From assembly GCA_958450365.1 (NCBI GenBank), contig CAUEEP010000920.1, positions 397,501-461,500 of the forward strand: a stretch of DNA of 64,000 bases, in the 5' to 3' direction. The notes under the pieces were generated by a model. The model was given only the letters and a program-made list of their open reading frames with translations. It was not told the DNA's origin and searched no databases. Below, one piece after another: positions 1-13,130 of the stretch. The position numbers and the translations under genes are program-made. How positions within the stretch are numbered: the first letter of the stretch is position 1; each line of letters starts with the position of its first letter. Source of the stretch: Mesorhabditis belari (lineage: Eukaryota > Nematoda > Chromadorea > Rhabditida > Rhabditidae).

Positions 1-3000
1 TTCCATCTTTTTATCTTTCCTTCCCTTCCTTCTTCCCCTCTTCCCCTCTTCCCCTCTTCCCCTCTTTTCCCCTCCAGACAGACACACATTTTTGCACAAG
101 AAGTGGGCGGTGCCCTTTCCCTTTCCCTCTTTTTCCATTTCCCCTTCAAAACGACCTCTTTTCTTTCTTCCGGGAATCACAAACTCCGCCGAAGAGCAAC
201 GACCATTCCCCTATTCTCTTCTCTCTTTTCTGTACCAAACTTTTTTTTTGTTTGATTCTCACACTTTGTCCTTTAATCTCTTGGAAAATACAACTATTTC
301 TTCAACGATTTCTAATCCCATTTTCGTCTTTTCTTCATTTCATTTCATTTCGCATCGCCAATGATCTTTGCCTTCAGATTTTCCGAGTTAATTGGTATGT
401 GTAATTTGATTCATAAAATTCTTGTCTTCTGATCATGTTTTTCATCAAAGTTTAGAACTTTGTTCGGACAAAACCCGAACAAAGTTCTAACCTTCAAAAG
501 AATTACTGTATCTTGGGGAAGAGGATTTAGTTTAAAAGTCTTATGAATGATTCCATGACTACAAAACAAAAAGTATGACCGGACGGACTAGTCAAAGGAT
601 TAGATGTGTTTTAAAGTTTCAAATCGGAAAGTTTGATAAAAATTTGAAATGTTTAATTTGGATTTTCATTGACCAATGTCTTTCATTTCCTTTTTTTCAA
701 TTCGTCATTTCCCAGACCTCAATTTGTCTTTTCCAATCCTCCTACACAATTTAGCAAACGAAAATTGGATGGAGATGTTTTACTAAATAAAGAAAATTCT
801 AATTTAAACTGAGAAATCAAAAATTGTATGTAAATTTTAGAAAGTTCTAGTCAAGAGTCAAGATTTCCGAATAAATACGAAATCTCAGCTTTCACAAATA
901 TTTTCATCATTTCGATCGTGTGATGAGTGATCGCTTGTGTGCGTGTGAGGCGAAAGAATTCGAAATACCGGCTGAATGGTTGAATGGTCTGTTCTGTGCT
1001 TTAGTCGATGTGTCTGTCACTCACTCAGTAGTCTCTTTCCCCTTCTTCTTCTTCTTCTTCTCTTTTGTACACTCATTGTATTCCTCGCGAATTCCCTTCT
1101 CTCACTCAACTTCTCCACCCCCAATACACACAAAAGCTGACTCAGTCTATCGTTGATTTGAAAAAAGAAGCATTTTCGAGTTAAAACCCTACATGATTTA
1201 GTACTGTTTCCAGAAAAAGTCGATTCTTTCTAGAATTTAATCACTGACTCATAACTGACTCTAGAATTTAGTCACTGATTCAACTGCTCAAAGTCTAAAC
1301 TCATTCCTCAGATCATTTTTAGTTTGATTTGATTTGATTGTTTGATTTGAAGTTTGATTTTTGAAATTTAACATCGGGAAAATGCATGATTACTTAGTTT
1401 TTCTAATAACGTAATTAGTTTTTCTAATAACGACAAGATTCTACAAATAATTATCCTCACTAATCCTTTCATTGAAAAGTCTCATGACTTTGGAAAAGAA
1501 AACCCTCATCTCTCTTTTGTAAAATTGAAAGCAAAGGTTAATTTTCTCTCCAAAACGGGAACTTTTTCTCAAAAGCACAAAAGCAATTACCAACTGTACC
1601 AAATGCAATTTTCCCTCAAAAATGGATACAATGCAGGTGCCCATTTTGACGCTAAAGATCAACTATTTTGTGTCCATTTGTTCTCGGAATGTAAAGGCTA
1701 AAAAGTCAATGTTTAGCCAAAGAAATTGGGTGACGATCTTTAGCCAAATTCGGCTAAACGACGGGAAATTTGGAATTTCCTGGAGCGAAATGTTTTTGTT
1801 TTCAAGTAGAGAGAAATTTCGTGTGGGCGGCTTGCGCACAGCGGTGCTGATCACAGTGAATCGACCGTTGTTCTCTCAATCTACTGAGAAACGACGAGAG
1901 AAAAGTTGAGCGAATGGAAGAAATGGCGCAAGTTGTGTGGTGATCTATCCTTGTCTCCCTGTGTTTCCCAATTTGATCATTTCTCTTTCACCGCTTTTTC
2001 CCATTTTTTTTTGTCTCCATCTTGCTCACCGATCATCAACAATCTCAATCTCCGCCCCGACCATCGCCCAATCTCCGACTGCTCACGCATCCAGTCATAT
2101 ATATGGAGAGAATCATTTCTGAGCATCCTTGAGCTCAAAAATCTTTCTCCTTTAGTTCAGAAATGTGTTTGGCTCAAGCCTCTAAACGTGCGAATCTTCA
2201 AATTCACTTTTCTACCTTTAAAACTATCAATTTCCATTCTTATCTTTTCAATTTTCAATTTAAATTCCCTAATTTCTTTCCAAATTCCAATCAACTTCAA
2301 TCAAATTTCCCTCGTAATTTGTTTTTCATTTCATCTTACCTCACCATTTTCACCGTATCCCATCTCACCTCTCAAATCACAGAGATTTAAATGATCTTCT
2401 CAAATCCTATTAAAAGAAACCTCAAAGTTCGATAGGAAATCATCAGTGTAGCCCAAGAGAACATCGTTGAATCGTTGGATTTCAAAGTAAATCTCAAGAA
2501 AATGTGCATACTTATTATTTTCGAAGAAATGTCCCGGATCAGACGTTTCAGTCAGATGATTGATCAACCATCAAACATTCAAGCTTTATCCTCATCTTTG
2601 TGGATATCCCTTTTGAATTCTTTCTCTTAAAAGATCATCGCATTGCTGTTTGATGTCTTTTCAGGCTAAATCGGCTACACTCCCGGTTTAGACAGCTATA
2701 AAGTTTGAGGGATTTCCCGAAAGTTTTTCGACTAGTTCTCATAGTTCTCATTAGCTTTTTCCCAAGCGCTATTTACGCTAAGTCTTCATCAGGCATAAGT
2801 TTTACAGTAGCTAAGTTCTTCTGTTCAAGAATCCAAAGGTAATCTCATAACCAGGTGCCATTTACGGTAAGCCAAACCTATTTACGGTTATCTAACATCG
2901 ATCTCAACTCCGTCTTACGGTAGCCAAGTTTTTCATGCAAGTTCTCGACCTTTTCTCTCAATTTGAAAAAGGTCCAAAGGTGAGTCTGAGTGGGTTTTTC

Positions 3001-4228
3001 CCGGGGATCGTTGGTCATTGGTCGACGTGCGGTTATCACTCTCTTTTCCTTCTCGTTGTCTGCCTTCTCTGATTGTCTCTTCTCAGCTCCGCCCCTTCCT
3101 GTCCCTCCCCATTTCCCCTCGATTCTCCTCTCTCACTCCATCTCATTCTTCAAACAAACAGACAGTCCGATTCCCCATTTCTCCCTTTACTCGTCCCCAT
3201 CCCCTTTTCTCAGTCTCTCCCGATCACAGTCCAGCACATTTCCCTGGCTAGACATGGGCTCATTTCGAGCAATTCCTATCTTTTCTATAACTTTCTTTTC
3301 AATGACGTGCACTTTGCATTAATTCTGCTGATTTCTCAGCTCAGCAATTCTACTTTATTGTCACGTCGTCTCTCCAATTTCTTTGCCATCATCATGTGCC
3401 AAGTTTTTTCCTTTCAAATTCTCCTTTAGTGCAAATCTCTCAAAGCTTTTTCAGCCAAACTTGTAGGGGATTACTGTTTTTATAAATATTTTCTTTCTGA
3501 TCCGTCGAGAATCGGTCTAAACGCTTCTCTTTGATCTCTTTTTCTCATCAACGATCACCAAGACCGAGAATCGTTCTCGTGACTTTATCATCTTTTATTA
3601 GAAAAAAAACTGTTTCCTCATCTAAATCCTATCAGCTTTTTAGAGGATACGGTAGGCTGAGTATTATAAATTCTCAAATTTTGCTTACTTTATAAAAGAT
3701 TCTCAAGATTCAAGATTGAAATAAAAAAGTAAAGCCAAAGACTAGATTTTCTAGACTTATTGTACCGGTTTTAAATTGAAATATCTTTTTCTAAATTCAT
3801 TTGCAAACCCGTGACTCTTTTGACTAAAAAATTTCTTTACTGATAACAAAACGAGTTTCTGTTTTGTTTCCCATAAGAAAACTCAATTTTTCACCTTTGA
3901 CTGTACAAAAAAGGATTGCAAAAGAGAAGAAAAGAGCGTTTTCTCGTTTGAGCCTTCCCAAATCGAATGATTCAGCTTTTTCGGCAAACCACCTACGCCA
4001 TCAGAAAAGCGAAAAGAAAACGGCAAAACAGAAATCGTTGCCAAAAAACTCATCGACCACTCAAATTTTCCTCATCTTATTTGCAATTTATTCTTGGCTA
4101 AGATAAAAGTGTTTTATTTTGAAATATTTCGATTTTTTGCGGTCAATCTTCCAATATTCTAAATCTAGAAACTTTCAGATTTCAAAACAAACTGACTATC
4201 GTATTCTGAAATTGTATATTTTCGCAAA
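1..4228. other. Gene-free upstream region
   Basis: No exon chain is supported here. The sequence is pyrimidine-rich (runs of CTTCC, CCCTC, TTTC), and its open frames are low-complexity S/F/P/L-rich translations without splice-linked continuation or a recognisable domain. It probably holds upstream regulatory DNA of the nuclear receptor gene that starts at 4229. A TTTCAG acceptor ends at 4178, about 50 bases before that start codon, and could be a trans-splice or 5'-UTR acceptor. Confidence 0.5.
452..490. repeat. Short perfect inverted repeat (hairpin)
   Basis: Two 16-base arms, TTAGAACTTTGTTCGG and its reverse complement, are separated by about seven bases. The arms match perfectly. No T tract that would suggest a terminator follows. 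Confidence 0.7.
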
Positions 4229-7200
4229 ATGATGGGAGATCCAGCGACAACACAAGCCGCTTTGGCCTTCCTCATGAGCTGTCAAGGATCACCAGCTGGA
4301 CCACAATACAGCATTGACTCGTTGCTAAGGTAAAAACTGTTTGAAGAAAGATTTTAAACTTCTAAACGTTCAAAGAAGTACCATGCAACAATTCTTTTGT
4401 TTAGAACAGCCGCCTCGATGACAAATGCTCCCGTCGAGTCGAACTCGTCTACTCCAGACAACGCTGGGATTCTTGGAGAAGAGCTAACCATTTGGTTGGT
4501 CGTTTTTCGGTTTAAATTCTCTTTTTGTTCACTTCTACAAGAACTGCTCTAAAGATCACAACCAACTTTTCCACCATCAATCCGTATTGACTTAGGCCGA
4601 TTCACTGTTTGTAAGGGGGAAAGGGGTTCCTGTCCTGCACAAAGAGGCGATCCTCGTGATTCATTCACTGTCTGATCACGTGAAAGAACAGATCATTGTG
4701 ATTGTTTCGATGATGACCCCTCGTCTTTTCTTGATCAATCACCTGTAGCTTTTCACTCTGTAGATCAACCCGTAGCTCTCTGCACCGACCGATTCCTCTT
4801 TTTCTGTACACTGAACTTTGCGACTACTCTTCTGCTACTTTTCTGAACTCTTTGCCTTTTCCAGAAAACACGGAGAAAGAAGCAAAAAATTTGTGGCCGT
4901 CTCAAAATTGAATAATGACTTGAGCGGGCTTTGAGCTTTGGTCTTTTCCCCGATTTTCTCCCTCTCCACCTGACCTTTATTTTCATCTTTCTTTATTCAA
5001 CACAATATTACGAGGCAATTTGATATCTTTTGACTAGTTTTCACTCTTTCACTTCATTTTTATTACTAAAAACGGGATTTATCTTGCAAAAACAAAAACG
5101 AGGTTTGAACTCTATTGGGTGAAGAGGTGAAAACACGGTTTAAGTGGTTTTTCCATGGGGATTTAGTGGTCTGAAAGGGGATTTCCATCACGAGATCATG
5201 GATAAAGTATTGGGAAATGATTATCTTTTGCAGAATAAACATTTAAGTAGATTCTAGAAACGGGAAACTCTTTTCTAATGCAAGACCAAGACCAAAAGTC
5301 ACAAAAGACAAAGTTCTACCGTAAACCTTGTGATGTTTTGACTAAAAATTCGTCTTGTGTACCCTTGTAAACGTCCTTGTAAACGACTAGGCCGATCCAC
5401 TTGTTCTGATCCTCGAAATAGCAAAGAGACCACAAAATACGATTGCTCTTTTCTCCATCATTTCTCTCGTTTTTGTCTATTCGGGTGCACACAGAGATAC
5501 GAAACAAAAAGTGTTCTCTGGTCGTTGAAGGCATTCCCAAAGTGGCTGCATTCGGAAGGAGAAAAGACCGAGGATCTAAGTGATAGACTTTAGAACTTAA
5601 AGAGATTTAGAGATTCTAGAGATCAAGGGGAAAAAAAGTCGACCAAGGACTATTGGGGAGAACCCTTGGGGAGTGTGGGGAGTGAGGGGAGTGAGCAATG
5701 GCTGTCCCTCCTCCCGCCCTTGTGATTCTCTTTTCTTTAAGAGGTCAATGGTCAGAGACCACTCTCTTGTTTATGCATCTCGTGATAGAAAAACAAAAGA
5801 AATTGACAACAACATTAACTCTGCAACATTTCAGCTCTGTATGCAAAGATGAAGCCTCCGGAAGACATTACGGAGTTGTAGCCTGTTTTGGTTGCAAGGG
5901 ATTCTTCCGACGAACCGTTCGAGCCGGAAAGACCTACGTTTGCCGTTATGAGCAAAAGTGTCGAATTGATAAAGCCGGTCGCAATGTGTGCCGCTCGTGT
6001 CGCTTCCAGAAATGCCTCGAAGTCGGAATGGAGCCCGATGGTGAGTCGAATCAAATAAATTCAAAGAATTTCCTCAAATTTGTACTTTAATGTATTAACC
6101 AAAGGAATTTCAGCTATCCGACCTGACCGCGATAAAACAGGACGTCAAAAGAATCCCCGAAGAACACATGGACCGGGAATGATCGAAAATGAGGACAGCA
6201 AGACCCCTGTGCCCCATAATGGAAGTGGACATGACAATGAAGGTAGTTTTAGTTTCAAGATTGTTACAGTAATCAAAAGATTAAACAATAATATTCTGTT
6301 TTCAGATGATGCTCGTACTTCACCCTCAAGTGGAGCCAACTCGGCGCCAATCTCGGTCTCAGCCATAGACGAGAATGTTCTGTCAACTCTTCGTGAAGTT
6401 GAGCTCATCTGCAACTCACTCCGAGACGCCGTTCCAATGTCACCAAAGAAATCGTTTGATCTCTATGATGCTATTCATCGTCCATCACTTGTTTCAGCCC
6501 GATCACCGGTAAGTAAATCACTCGTTCGCTTACTGTACTTCTGATTGAAACAGTTAATAATCAAGAGCATTTCAGCTGCAATTCAACGGTGCTGAAGGTT
6601 CATGCGATCTTCGTTCATTCAATTACAATGTTCGTCGATTACTCGTCAGCTCACTTGACTACATGAACACATTGAAACCGATCGCTGATTTGAGTGAGGA
6701 TGAAAAGGTAGCAATCATTTTCATTTATAGTGTGTAAAATCTCAACTTTTATTTACCTAGTAATTAGCTCTTGACCAAAGATTTCTTTTCCAATTGTCGG
6801 ATTATATTTTGTAAACAATGAGTGCAAATTGGGTGCAATTTTGTTCTGTCTGGCTCAAAAAAAGTAATAAAACGATGAATGTTGACTTTTGCTATCAAAT
6901 AGAAACAGAAATTCAAATCCAAAATTTCAGATTCTTCTCATTCGCAACAGTGCTCCATCACTGGCTCTCCTTGTCTCATCATTTTATACGATCAAAGCAG
7001 AGGCTCCAAAGGGGACAGTCTATCTTCCAAATGGACACACATTCACAACGGAGACAAACCTTTTCACTGAACGATTCAATGGGGAAGACTCAAAGAGAGC
7101 TCAACTCTTGATGAACCGTGTCGAGTGAGTTTTTGAAAGTTATAGGCTGAAAGTCTGTTACAGCCTCAATCATGAAAGTTACAGCCTCAATCATTCAATA

Positions 7201-7689
7201 TTTTGCAATCAATGCTTACCCAACTAATTCCAGATCTGTGAAATCGTTGATCATCGACCAAATCTTGTCATCGATTCGACGAATGGCTCCAAATGATCTC
7301 GAGTTTGTTGCCTTGAAAGCAATCATCGCCTTGGACACAAACATTCCCGGATTGTCCGAAGAGGCTCAAGCCACACTCACCGTTGCTAGGTTCGTAAAAG
7401 TTTCTATTTGGAATCGAAGTATCTTGTAGTTCTCATTCAATAATGATTCTTAATCTAATCCAATCATTTTAGAGAATCTGTGCAAACCGCTCTCTTCGGC
7501 CATCTCCAAACTCGTTTCTCACAAAGCGAGGCCACTGCTCGTTTCGGTCATTGCTTCATGATCGCCGCTTCTCTTGCCAAAGCTGGAGCTCACATCACAG
7601 GCATCATGAACTTAAGTCGAGATTTGGGTCTTGGAATTGATCCAGTCATCGATCAGCTTCTTCTCCAAAACTTCGAGCTTTCTTCTTAA
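4229..7689 (+). CDS. Nuclear hormone receptor, HNF4-like (NR2A type), nine exons
   Basis: Exons 4229-4329, 4405-4494, 5835-6040, 6114-6242, 6306-6508, 6576-6707, 6931-7124, 7234-7389, 7473-7689 keep one frame and give 475 aa. The DNA-binding domain spans about residues 64-132: the first zinc finger starts [18 protein letters not shown], the P-box region is [10 protein letters not shown], and the second finger ends [14 protein letters not shown]. The first cysteine codon is split between exons 2 and 3. The following [12 protein letters not shown] is the typical C-terminal extension of HNF4-like receptors. A serine/proline-rich hinge precedes a helical ligand-binding domain from about residue 240 to the end. 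The family binds DNA in the nucleus and activates or represses target genes, with lipid-like ligands in some members. Intron 2 is 1.3 kb, much longer than the rest. The ATG follows a TTTCAG acceptor by about 50 bases. The exact orthologue among the many nematode NHRs is not assigned. Confidence 0.93.
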
Positions 7690-10077
7690 GCATTTACTTG
7701 ACCGTTTTTAAATTTCACCGAATAAGACTTGCTTTTTGAGGTGTCATTTGCTTGAATATCTTTCATTTCTTTAAGCAAGTCTTTTTCCAATTTTGTGCAA
7801 GCTACCGTAAACCCTAGTCTCATTGATTTTTCTCATCCAATCCGAGTGTTCATCTTGTGATCGAAGTCATTCAACTCTCTTTACATAAATCAATGTCTGC
7901 ATTATGAGCGATCTCATATGATCAGTCTTTTCATGTTGGACAATTCGTGACAATTGTAAATAAGCACTTAGAAAGCTAGCTTTTGCATTCATTTCTTTGT
8001 TTGTGAAACCTCTCAAAAGCATGATTGTGAATGGTTATAATTTGACTTTCATTTTTCTCGGGTCACAAGCGCCCCTCCCCTTTTTTTCTCAACTAACACC
8101 GTATTTTCGATGAAAATTTTGGTGTTATTTCGCTTTTTTTTTGTTTGTAAGTAACCCCTTCCATATTGGAAGCTTGTAAAATTTCTTTTCTCTCGCAAAA
8201 TTCCATCATTTCTCTGGGTTTCCCTTTTTCTCGTCGAGTTATCGAATTTTATGGAGTTTTTTCATGTTTATAGAATAAATTTTGAAAATATTTGAAATAA
8301 AAAGCATTGCATCAATCAAAATATACAAAATTAACTTAAAAATACAGTAAGAGTGACAAAGAAAAAAGAAAAAAACGTTTTCAGGAGATCTGCATGGATT
8401 GGATTGAATGGGGAATGGATTGAAGGGAATTGACCACAAGATTGAAGGGAAATTTTCAAAACAGACTCAATTATCGAGCTACGATCTTTATAGACAGATT
8501 CTTACTTATGAAAGAATCCCCATTCATCACCCTTCCAATAGTACTGAAGGAGAAACTTTGGAGAAACTCTATCCCAACAAAGTCCTCGATGTCAATCTCT
8601 ACGATGACATGCTCATTATCAGGAAACATATCGATTCACTAGCTCTTGTATTCAAAATCAATCATAACTACGATATTTAACCAATGCCATTTTTAATCGA
8701 GTAGAATTTAACTGATGGCTATACTTTTGAACAAGTGCCTACTCGTTTATTTTTCACCAGAATTCACTATTGAAGCTTATCCGTGCACAAATTTCACAAA
8801 GTCTGTGATCCGAAAGTTTCAGAAATCTCAAATTTGTCTACAAATTCAATACCAATCCATCTTGGGATTTTTCTTTTTTCAGGTTTTTGAAACACCTCGA
8901 TTTTCAAGTGGCCCAAGAAGTTGAACTGTTTTTCCAGCGGCTTCAATTACAAGAAAGGTTTATTCCAGAAGTCGCCAACGGTTCACATTCTTGAGTTTAA
9001 TGAAGGGCTTTTCTTTGAAGATTGGAAATGATTGATAAAATGATGAAATGATTGAAGATTGGAAACTTTGAAAATGCTTGAAAATGCTTGAAAATGTTTC
9101 AGATTGAGCTTTTTCCTTACTGGTTGAAAGAATTTGTGAAATGATTTTTTCGAAAACGAATTAGCAACAAAGAAAAAGGATTTTCTTTCCTTTTTCCAAG
9201 CATCGTTTATCGGTGAATCGACTTCGATTACAAGAAAGTTTCTCTCCATAATGTTTTCCCTTTTCCAGACATTGCTCAACTATTTTTAAGGAGCTATGTG
9301 CAAATCTGAAGAAGTCGAAATTTCCTCTGACAATCTTACCTCTAATTTTATCAATTCAAAGTCTAAAGTTGCAAGATTTCATCGATTCCTTCTTTTTAAG
9401 TCTAGCCGATCACTTTCACTTCACCCAAAATCTGTTAGAGCTTTTCCCTTTCAGTCTTCAAAAGCAAGTCTTCAAAAAACGAGTGTTAGAAAGGGAAATC
9501 AGCTCAATTTTTGGGGATTCATTGAAAGGATTAAAAGAAAAGAAAGGAGAAAACGAGCTAGTTCTTATTTCATTCACTCCACGGTTTTCATTGTCCGCAC
9601 TGTCCATTTCAAACCTTCTTTCTGTCCATTTCAAACCAATAGTTCATTTTTTTGCTTAAAGATTCTATATTTTACTATGAAATTTTCATTATTCAATCTA
9701 TTGCTGTTTGTTGCAGGTAAGACTTTGAAAATAAATTGAAATTAATTGAAATAAATTGAAATCAATTCAAATCCAATCTTTATGACCTCGATTTTTGTTT
9801 TACTGTATTGTTTATTGCAAAGACGATCTCTTCAAGTAGCTCTTTGATTCTCTTAAAATACTATAAGCCTCTCATGCATCGGATAAACCATCCACTTTGT
9901 AATAAATATGTATCGACATTTCAACATCAAAGTTTAATCAGGGATTTATTTGTTGTTCATTTGCTCAACGCTACAAAAGTGAATTGAAGAAAGAAACAAA
10001 GCTGTAGAAAGAACAAAGTTATCCATTTTGCAAAGAGAACGTATTAATAAGTATAAACTAACAGTCAAACAAAGATT
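7690..10077. other. Intergenic region, no firm gene
   Basis: This holds the 3' flank of the nuclear receptor gene and then AT-rich sequence. A 90-codon frame at 8408-8680 has reasonable composition, but it has no recognisable domain and no splice partner. A possible isolated signal-peptide-like exon lies at 9677-9716 (MKFSLFNLLLFVA, then GTAAGA), but no following exon could be linked to it. Confidence 0.4.
8408..8680 (+). CDS. Unrecognised 90-aa open frame (weak)
   Basis: The frame encodes a mixed, non-low-complexity peptide containing YDLYRQILTYERIPIHHP and LYDDMLIIRKHIDSLALVF. It vaguely recalls the N-terminal extracellular part of Cys-loop ligand-gated channels, but without a Cys-loop or membrane segment this is not a claim. 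It could be a relic exon. There is no signal peptide and no obvious splice-linked continuation. Confidence 0.2.
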   Translation: MGNGLKGIDHKIEGKFSKQTQLSSYDLYRQILTYERIPIHHPSNSTEGETLEKLYPNKVLDVNLYDDMLIIRKHIDSLALVFKINHNYDI

Positions 10078-10448
10078 ATGTTCTTGTTTTTGATTAGAGT
10101 TTTAGTGTCTCTCACATTCTGTGATGCTTCATTGTTGAGAAATCGAAGACAAACAATGCATTATCCAGAAGAATTTAAACAATATGCTCATCCTCATTCC
10201 GGCACACGAATCATTGTTGGATATGCTGGCAGATACGCACCTCAGGAATGGCCAAAATGGTACATTTTGCACATATGACATTCCTAAAAAGCCATTGACT
10301 AATTTAAAACATATCAAAAGCTTTCTTAAACTTCAGGTATTCGCGAACAATGATGAAATGGGGCGGTGAGTCTCGTTTCACTCCCTACAGTCCAAATGAT
10401 GCCCGATATGATGGATTTGTGAAGGAATTTTCCCGTCAACGCCGCTAA
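10078..10448 (+). CDS. Small secreted protein or peptide precursor, 97 aa
   Basis: There are two exons, 10078-10259 and 10337-10448, joined inside a tryptophan codon (TG|G) by a 77-base GTACAT...CTTCAG intron. The protein begins with a clear signal peptide (MFLFLIRVLVSLTFCDAS). The mature part is basic and rich in Y, P, R and W (for example AGRYAPQEWPKWYSR and SRFTPYSPNDARYDGF) and ends in SRQRR. It has no cysteine in the mature part. Basic pairs (RNRR near residue 21, terminal RQRR) could be processing sites, so a neuropeptide-like or other secreted peptide precursor is possible. No known family was recognised. The gene stands alone between the nuclear receptor and the chemoreceptor remnant. 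Confidence 0.7.
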
Positions 10449-11104
10449 TTATTGATCTCTAAAGTTTAGTCTGTATATACAATCGTAAATTTTGTGAAAA
10501 ATATTGTTTGAATTCGTTATTCAATGCACAGTTCAAAGCTGCAACGGTAGCCAATGGAAATAGCCAAAAAGTTGAGTTGAGTTGAGTAGTACATAAAGAG
10601 TAAAGACTTTTCAGAAACATTTCCTGAACCAATTTCCTTTTCGTAAAAAAGAGACCAAAGACTTGCAAAGGCTGTAATTAGCAAGCCGATATTTAGAAGA
10701 TTTAAAACCTATTTCCCTGGACGTACACAAACATTTCCGTCCTCATATCACGCAAAACTATGTCGCGAACAGTTAATATTGATTGCAGTTTTCAATTACA
10801 TCCAGAATATCCAGATGGTTGCGTATTTAACGGCGATTGAGACAGAACAAGCTCGGATTTGTCCACAGCCATCAGATTTGGATCTTCTTGTCACGATTGG
10901 GCTTTTTTCGGTGAATTGCTAGGAAGTTTTCTACTAAATATTACGATTTTCACTTTCAGTTTGCTTCCCTGAATGTATTTGTCACTTCATATGCTTTCCA
11001 TCTTGTTTATCACAATTCTCGACTTGGATCCACCGTAAAAGCATATTTCTTATCAAATGTTGTACTGAGATTCTCAAGAGGATTTGCTGAGATCTATTGG
11101 GTTG

Positions 11105-11270
11105 GTGAATTGAAAACTGCCGAGCTTTGAACTAAAATTTATTCAACATAAACAATTCAACAAAACCATAAATTCATTCGAAATAATTTCCATTATTATT
11201 GACGACTTCTGCCCATTTTACAGGCAATTTGCGGATTCCTCTTTCGTAGTAGGATTTTGGTTTGTGTGTG
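11105..11270 (-). mobile_element. Mariner 3'-end fragment
   Basis: Read on the minus strand, it encodes YERGIRKLPVKWAEVV followed by NNNGNYFE and a stop. This is the characteristic C-terminus of mariner transposases (RGI..LP..W..V....G.Y). It sits at the start of the swollen second intron of the chemoreceptor-like gene, back to back with a separate plus-strand mariner copy. Confidence 0.7.
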
Positions 11271-11476
11271 AGACAAGTGTGAGACTCAAAAATGGAGGAC
11301 TGGAGATGTCAGCTGTCAGTCCAGTTTGAGCACTTTCTACAAAAGAAACCCATTTTGGTGTGAATAGAAAAGTTGTAGAGAATCAAAAATTAGGCTTATA
11401 GCCAAATTTCCAAAAATACTCACTAGATTTATAATCATTCCCCTTTTCACTTCGCTAATGGTTTTTACTGTAAAAA

Positions 11477-12490
11477 AATGAGTGACAGCAAGCTCGTGCT
11501 TCAAGCTGCCATGCTCTACGATTTCAAACAAGGAAAAACACTGCTGAATCTCAACATTCACTTGTCAAAGCTTTTGGAGATGATTGTATCAGTGAAAGTC
11601 AGTGTCGTCGATGGTTTCAGCGTTTTCGAGACGGCAATGAAAGACTCCACGATGAGCCATATACTGGACGCCCGCTAGAAATCTCATATAACAATTTACT
11701 CAATGCTATTAAAATTGATCCCACATTTACACTTCGGGAATTAACAGAATTTTTTCGACGTTAGCCATGTGACCATAAAGAATCTGCATCAACTTGGGAG
11801 AAAGGTTCCACATGAACTGATCCAAGGTGCCACCGTGTCACCGTCTGCATGTCACCGTGTGCTCCATCTACCTCGTGTCACCGTGTGTTCCATCTTGCTT
11901 CAAAATTGCAAATCATGCGACAGAATCTTGACTTCTGATGTTATGACAATGTCACTCGAAAAAATCAATGGCTCTTTGCTGGTGAAGCTCCGCAAACCAC
12001 CGCCAAGCCCGATATGCATGGATCGAAGATCATGCTCTGTTTATGGTGGACTTCGAAAGGATTGGTACATTATAAAGTGCTAAAACCTAGACAAATAGTC
12101 GATGCAGACTTTTACCCGAAGCAACTAATGAGAGTTAACGAAGCTTTAAAGAAATTCGGGATCAAACCGTCAAGAGTCCGATTTTTGCACGATAACGCTG
12201 AACCCCACACTGCAAAAGCCACTCATAAAAAAAATTGAGGAGCTAGGTTGGAAACTTTTGCCTCACGCACCTTACTCCTCTGACCTGACCTGAGATTATT
12301 TTTTTTTGGACGTTGAAACACTTCTTGGGAGATGTACAGTTTGATAATCATGCTCAAGTCATAAATAAGCTCCAGGTCTATTTTAACTCCAAGAAACCGT
12401 TTGAATTCGACGATGCGATCCGGGATTTGTGCCGAAGATGGGAAGAAGTCATCGATTAAAATGGAGAATACTTTACCGATTGATCTTTGC
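11477..12490 (+). mobile_element. Degenerate mariner transposase copy
   Basis: Frameshifted pieces in order match mariner transposase: an N-terminal segment MSDSKLVLQAAMLYDFKQGK, a VTIKNLHQLGRKVPHEL segment, an SKIMLCLWWTSKGLVHY segment, VRFLHDNAEPHTAK with the catalytic-type D, and a terminal CRRWEEVID...NGEYFTD. Several stops and shifts make it inactive. It lies inside an intron of the chemoreceptor-like gene. Confidence 0.85.
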
Positions 12491-13130
12491 TTGTTTCAGT
12501 TTTTTCCAATAAATATTTTGATCAAAAAACGTGCATTAATTATTAAGATAAGTAAAACTAATCTCTTTAGATCGAATCTTGATTGGTGGCTGGTTTCTTT
12601 TAACAGGAATGTGCCTTCTTGCGCTTTTATTTGATCTGATTGCCTTGCAAATGTTCCGAGCAAGATTGGTAGAGCTTTTAAAACAAGAATGAGATCAAGA
12701 GAACAAAATTGAGCACTTCATATTCCAATTTTAGCTCCAAAACAACTTTGAGTTTAGACAAAAACGAGCTGATATTCGTTTTTCCATTCAGGTTTTACGT
12801 CTTTGCATTCCGTGCACACGAAAGAATATCTTTAGATGATAATTACGCATCTAATGAATCTCGCTTATTGGACTATTCTGTTATCATCGAGTTTCGAAAG
12901 TACTTTTCGTTCCTTTTTTACACTTCTTGGTCAGCATGCTTACTTTTTGAGTCCATTAACGATTGTGGTGGTTGAGAATGTTCTTTAAGGGTAAAATCTC
13001 TTTGATCTAATATACAATGGGCTATTTTTAGAATCGTGATAGTTTATTTCAATCGACAGGAAAGGGAAAAGCTCAACCCGAAAGAGATAAAGAGTAACGA
13101 AATCACTCCTGAAATGCCTGGATCGAGATT

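Noticed and set aside
92..364. Open frames in the first 4 kb (also near 2000-2400 and 3000-3430)
   Set aside because: Their translations are S/F/P/L-rich from C+T-rich DNA, several overlap in different frames, and none has splice-linked exons or a domain.
5698..6090. An alternative start for the nuclear receptor inside intron 2
   Set aside because: The frame extends upstream of the zinc finger by chance, but the first cysteine of the domain needs the exon 2 to exon 3 splice.
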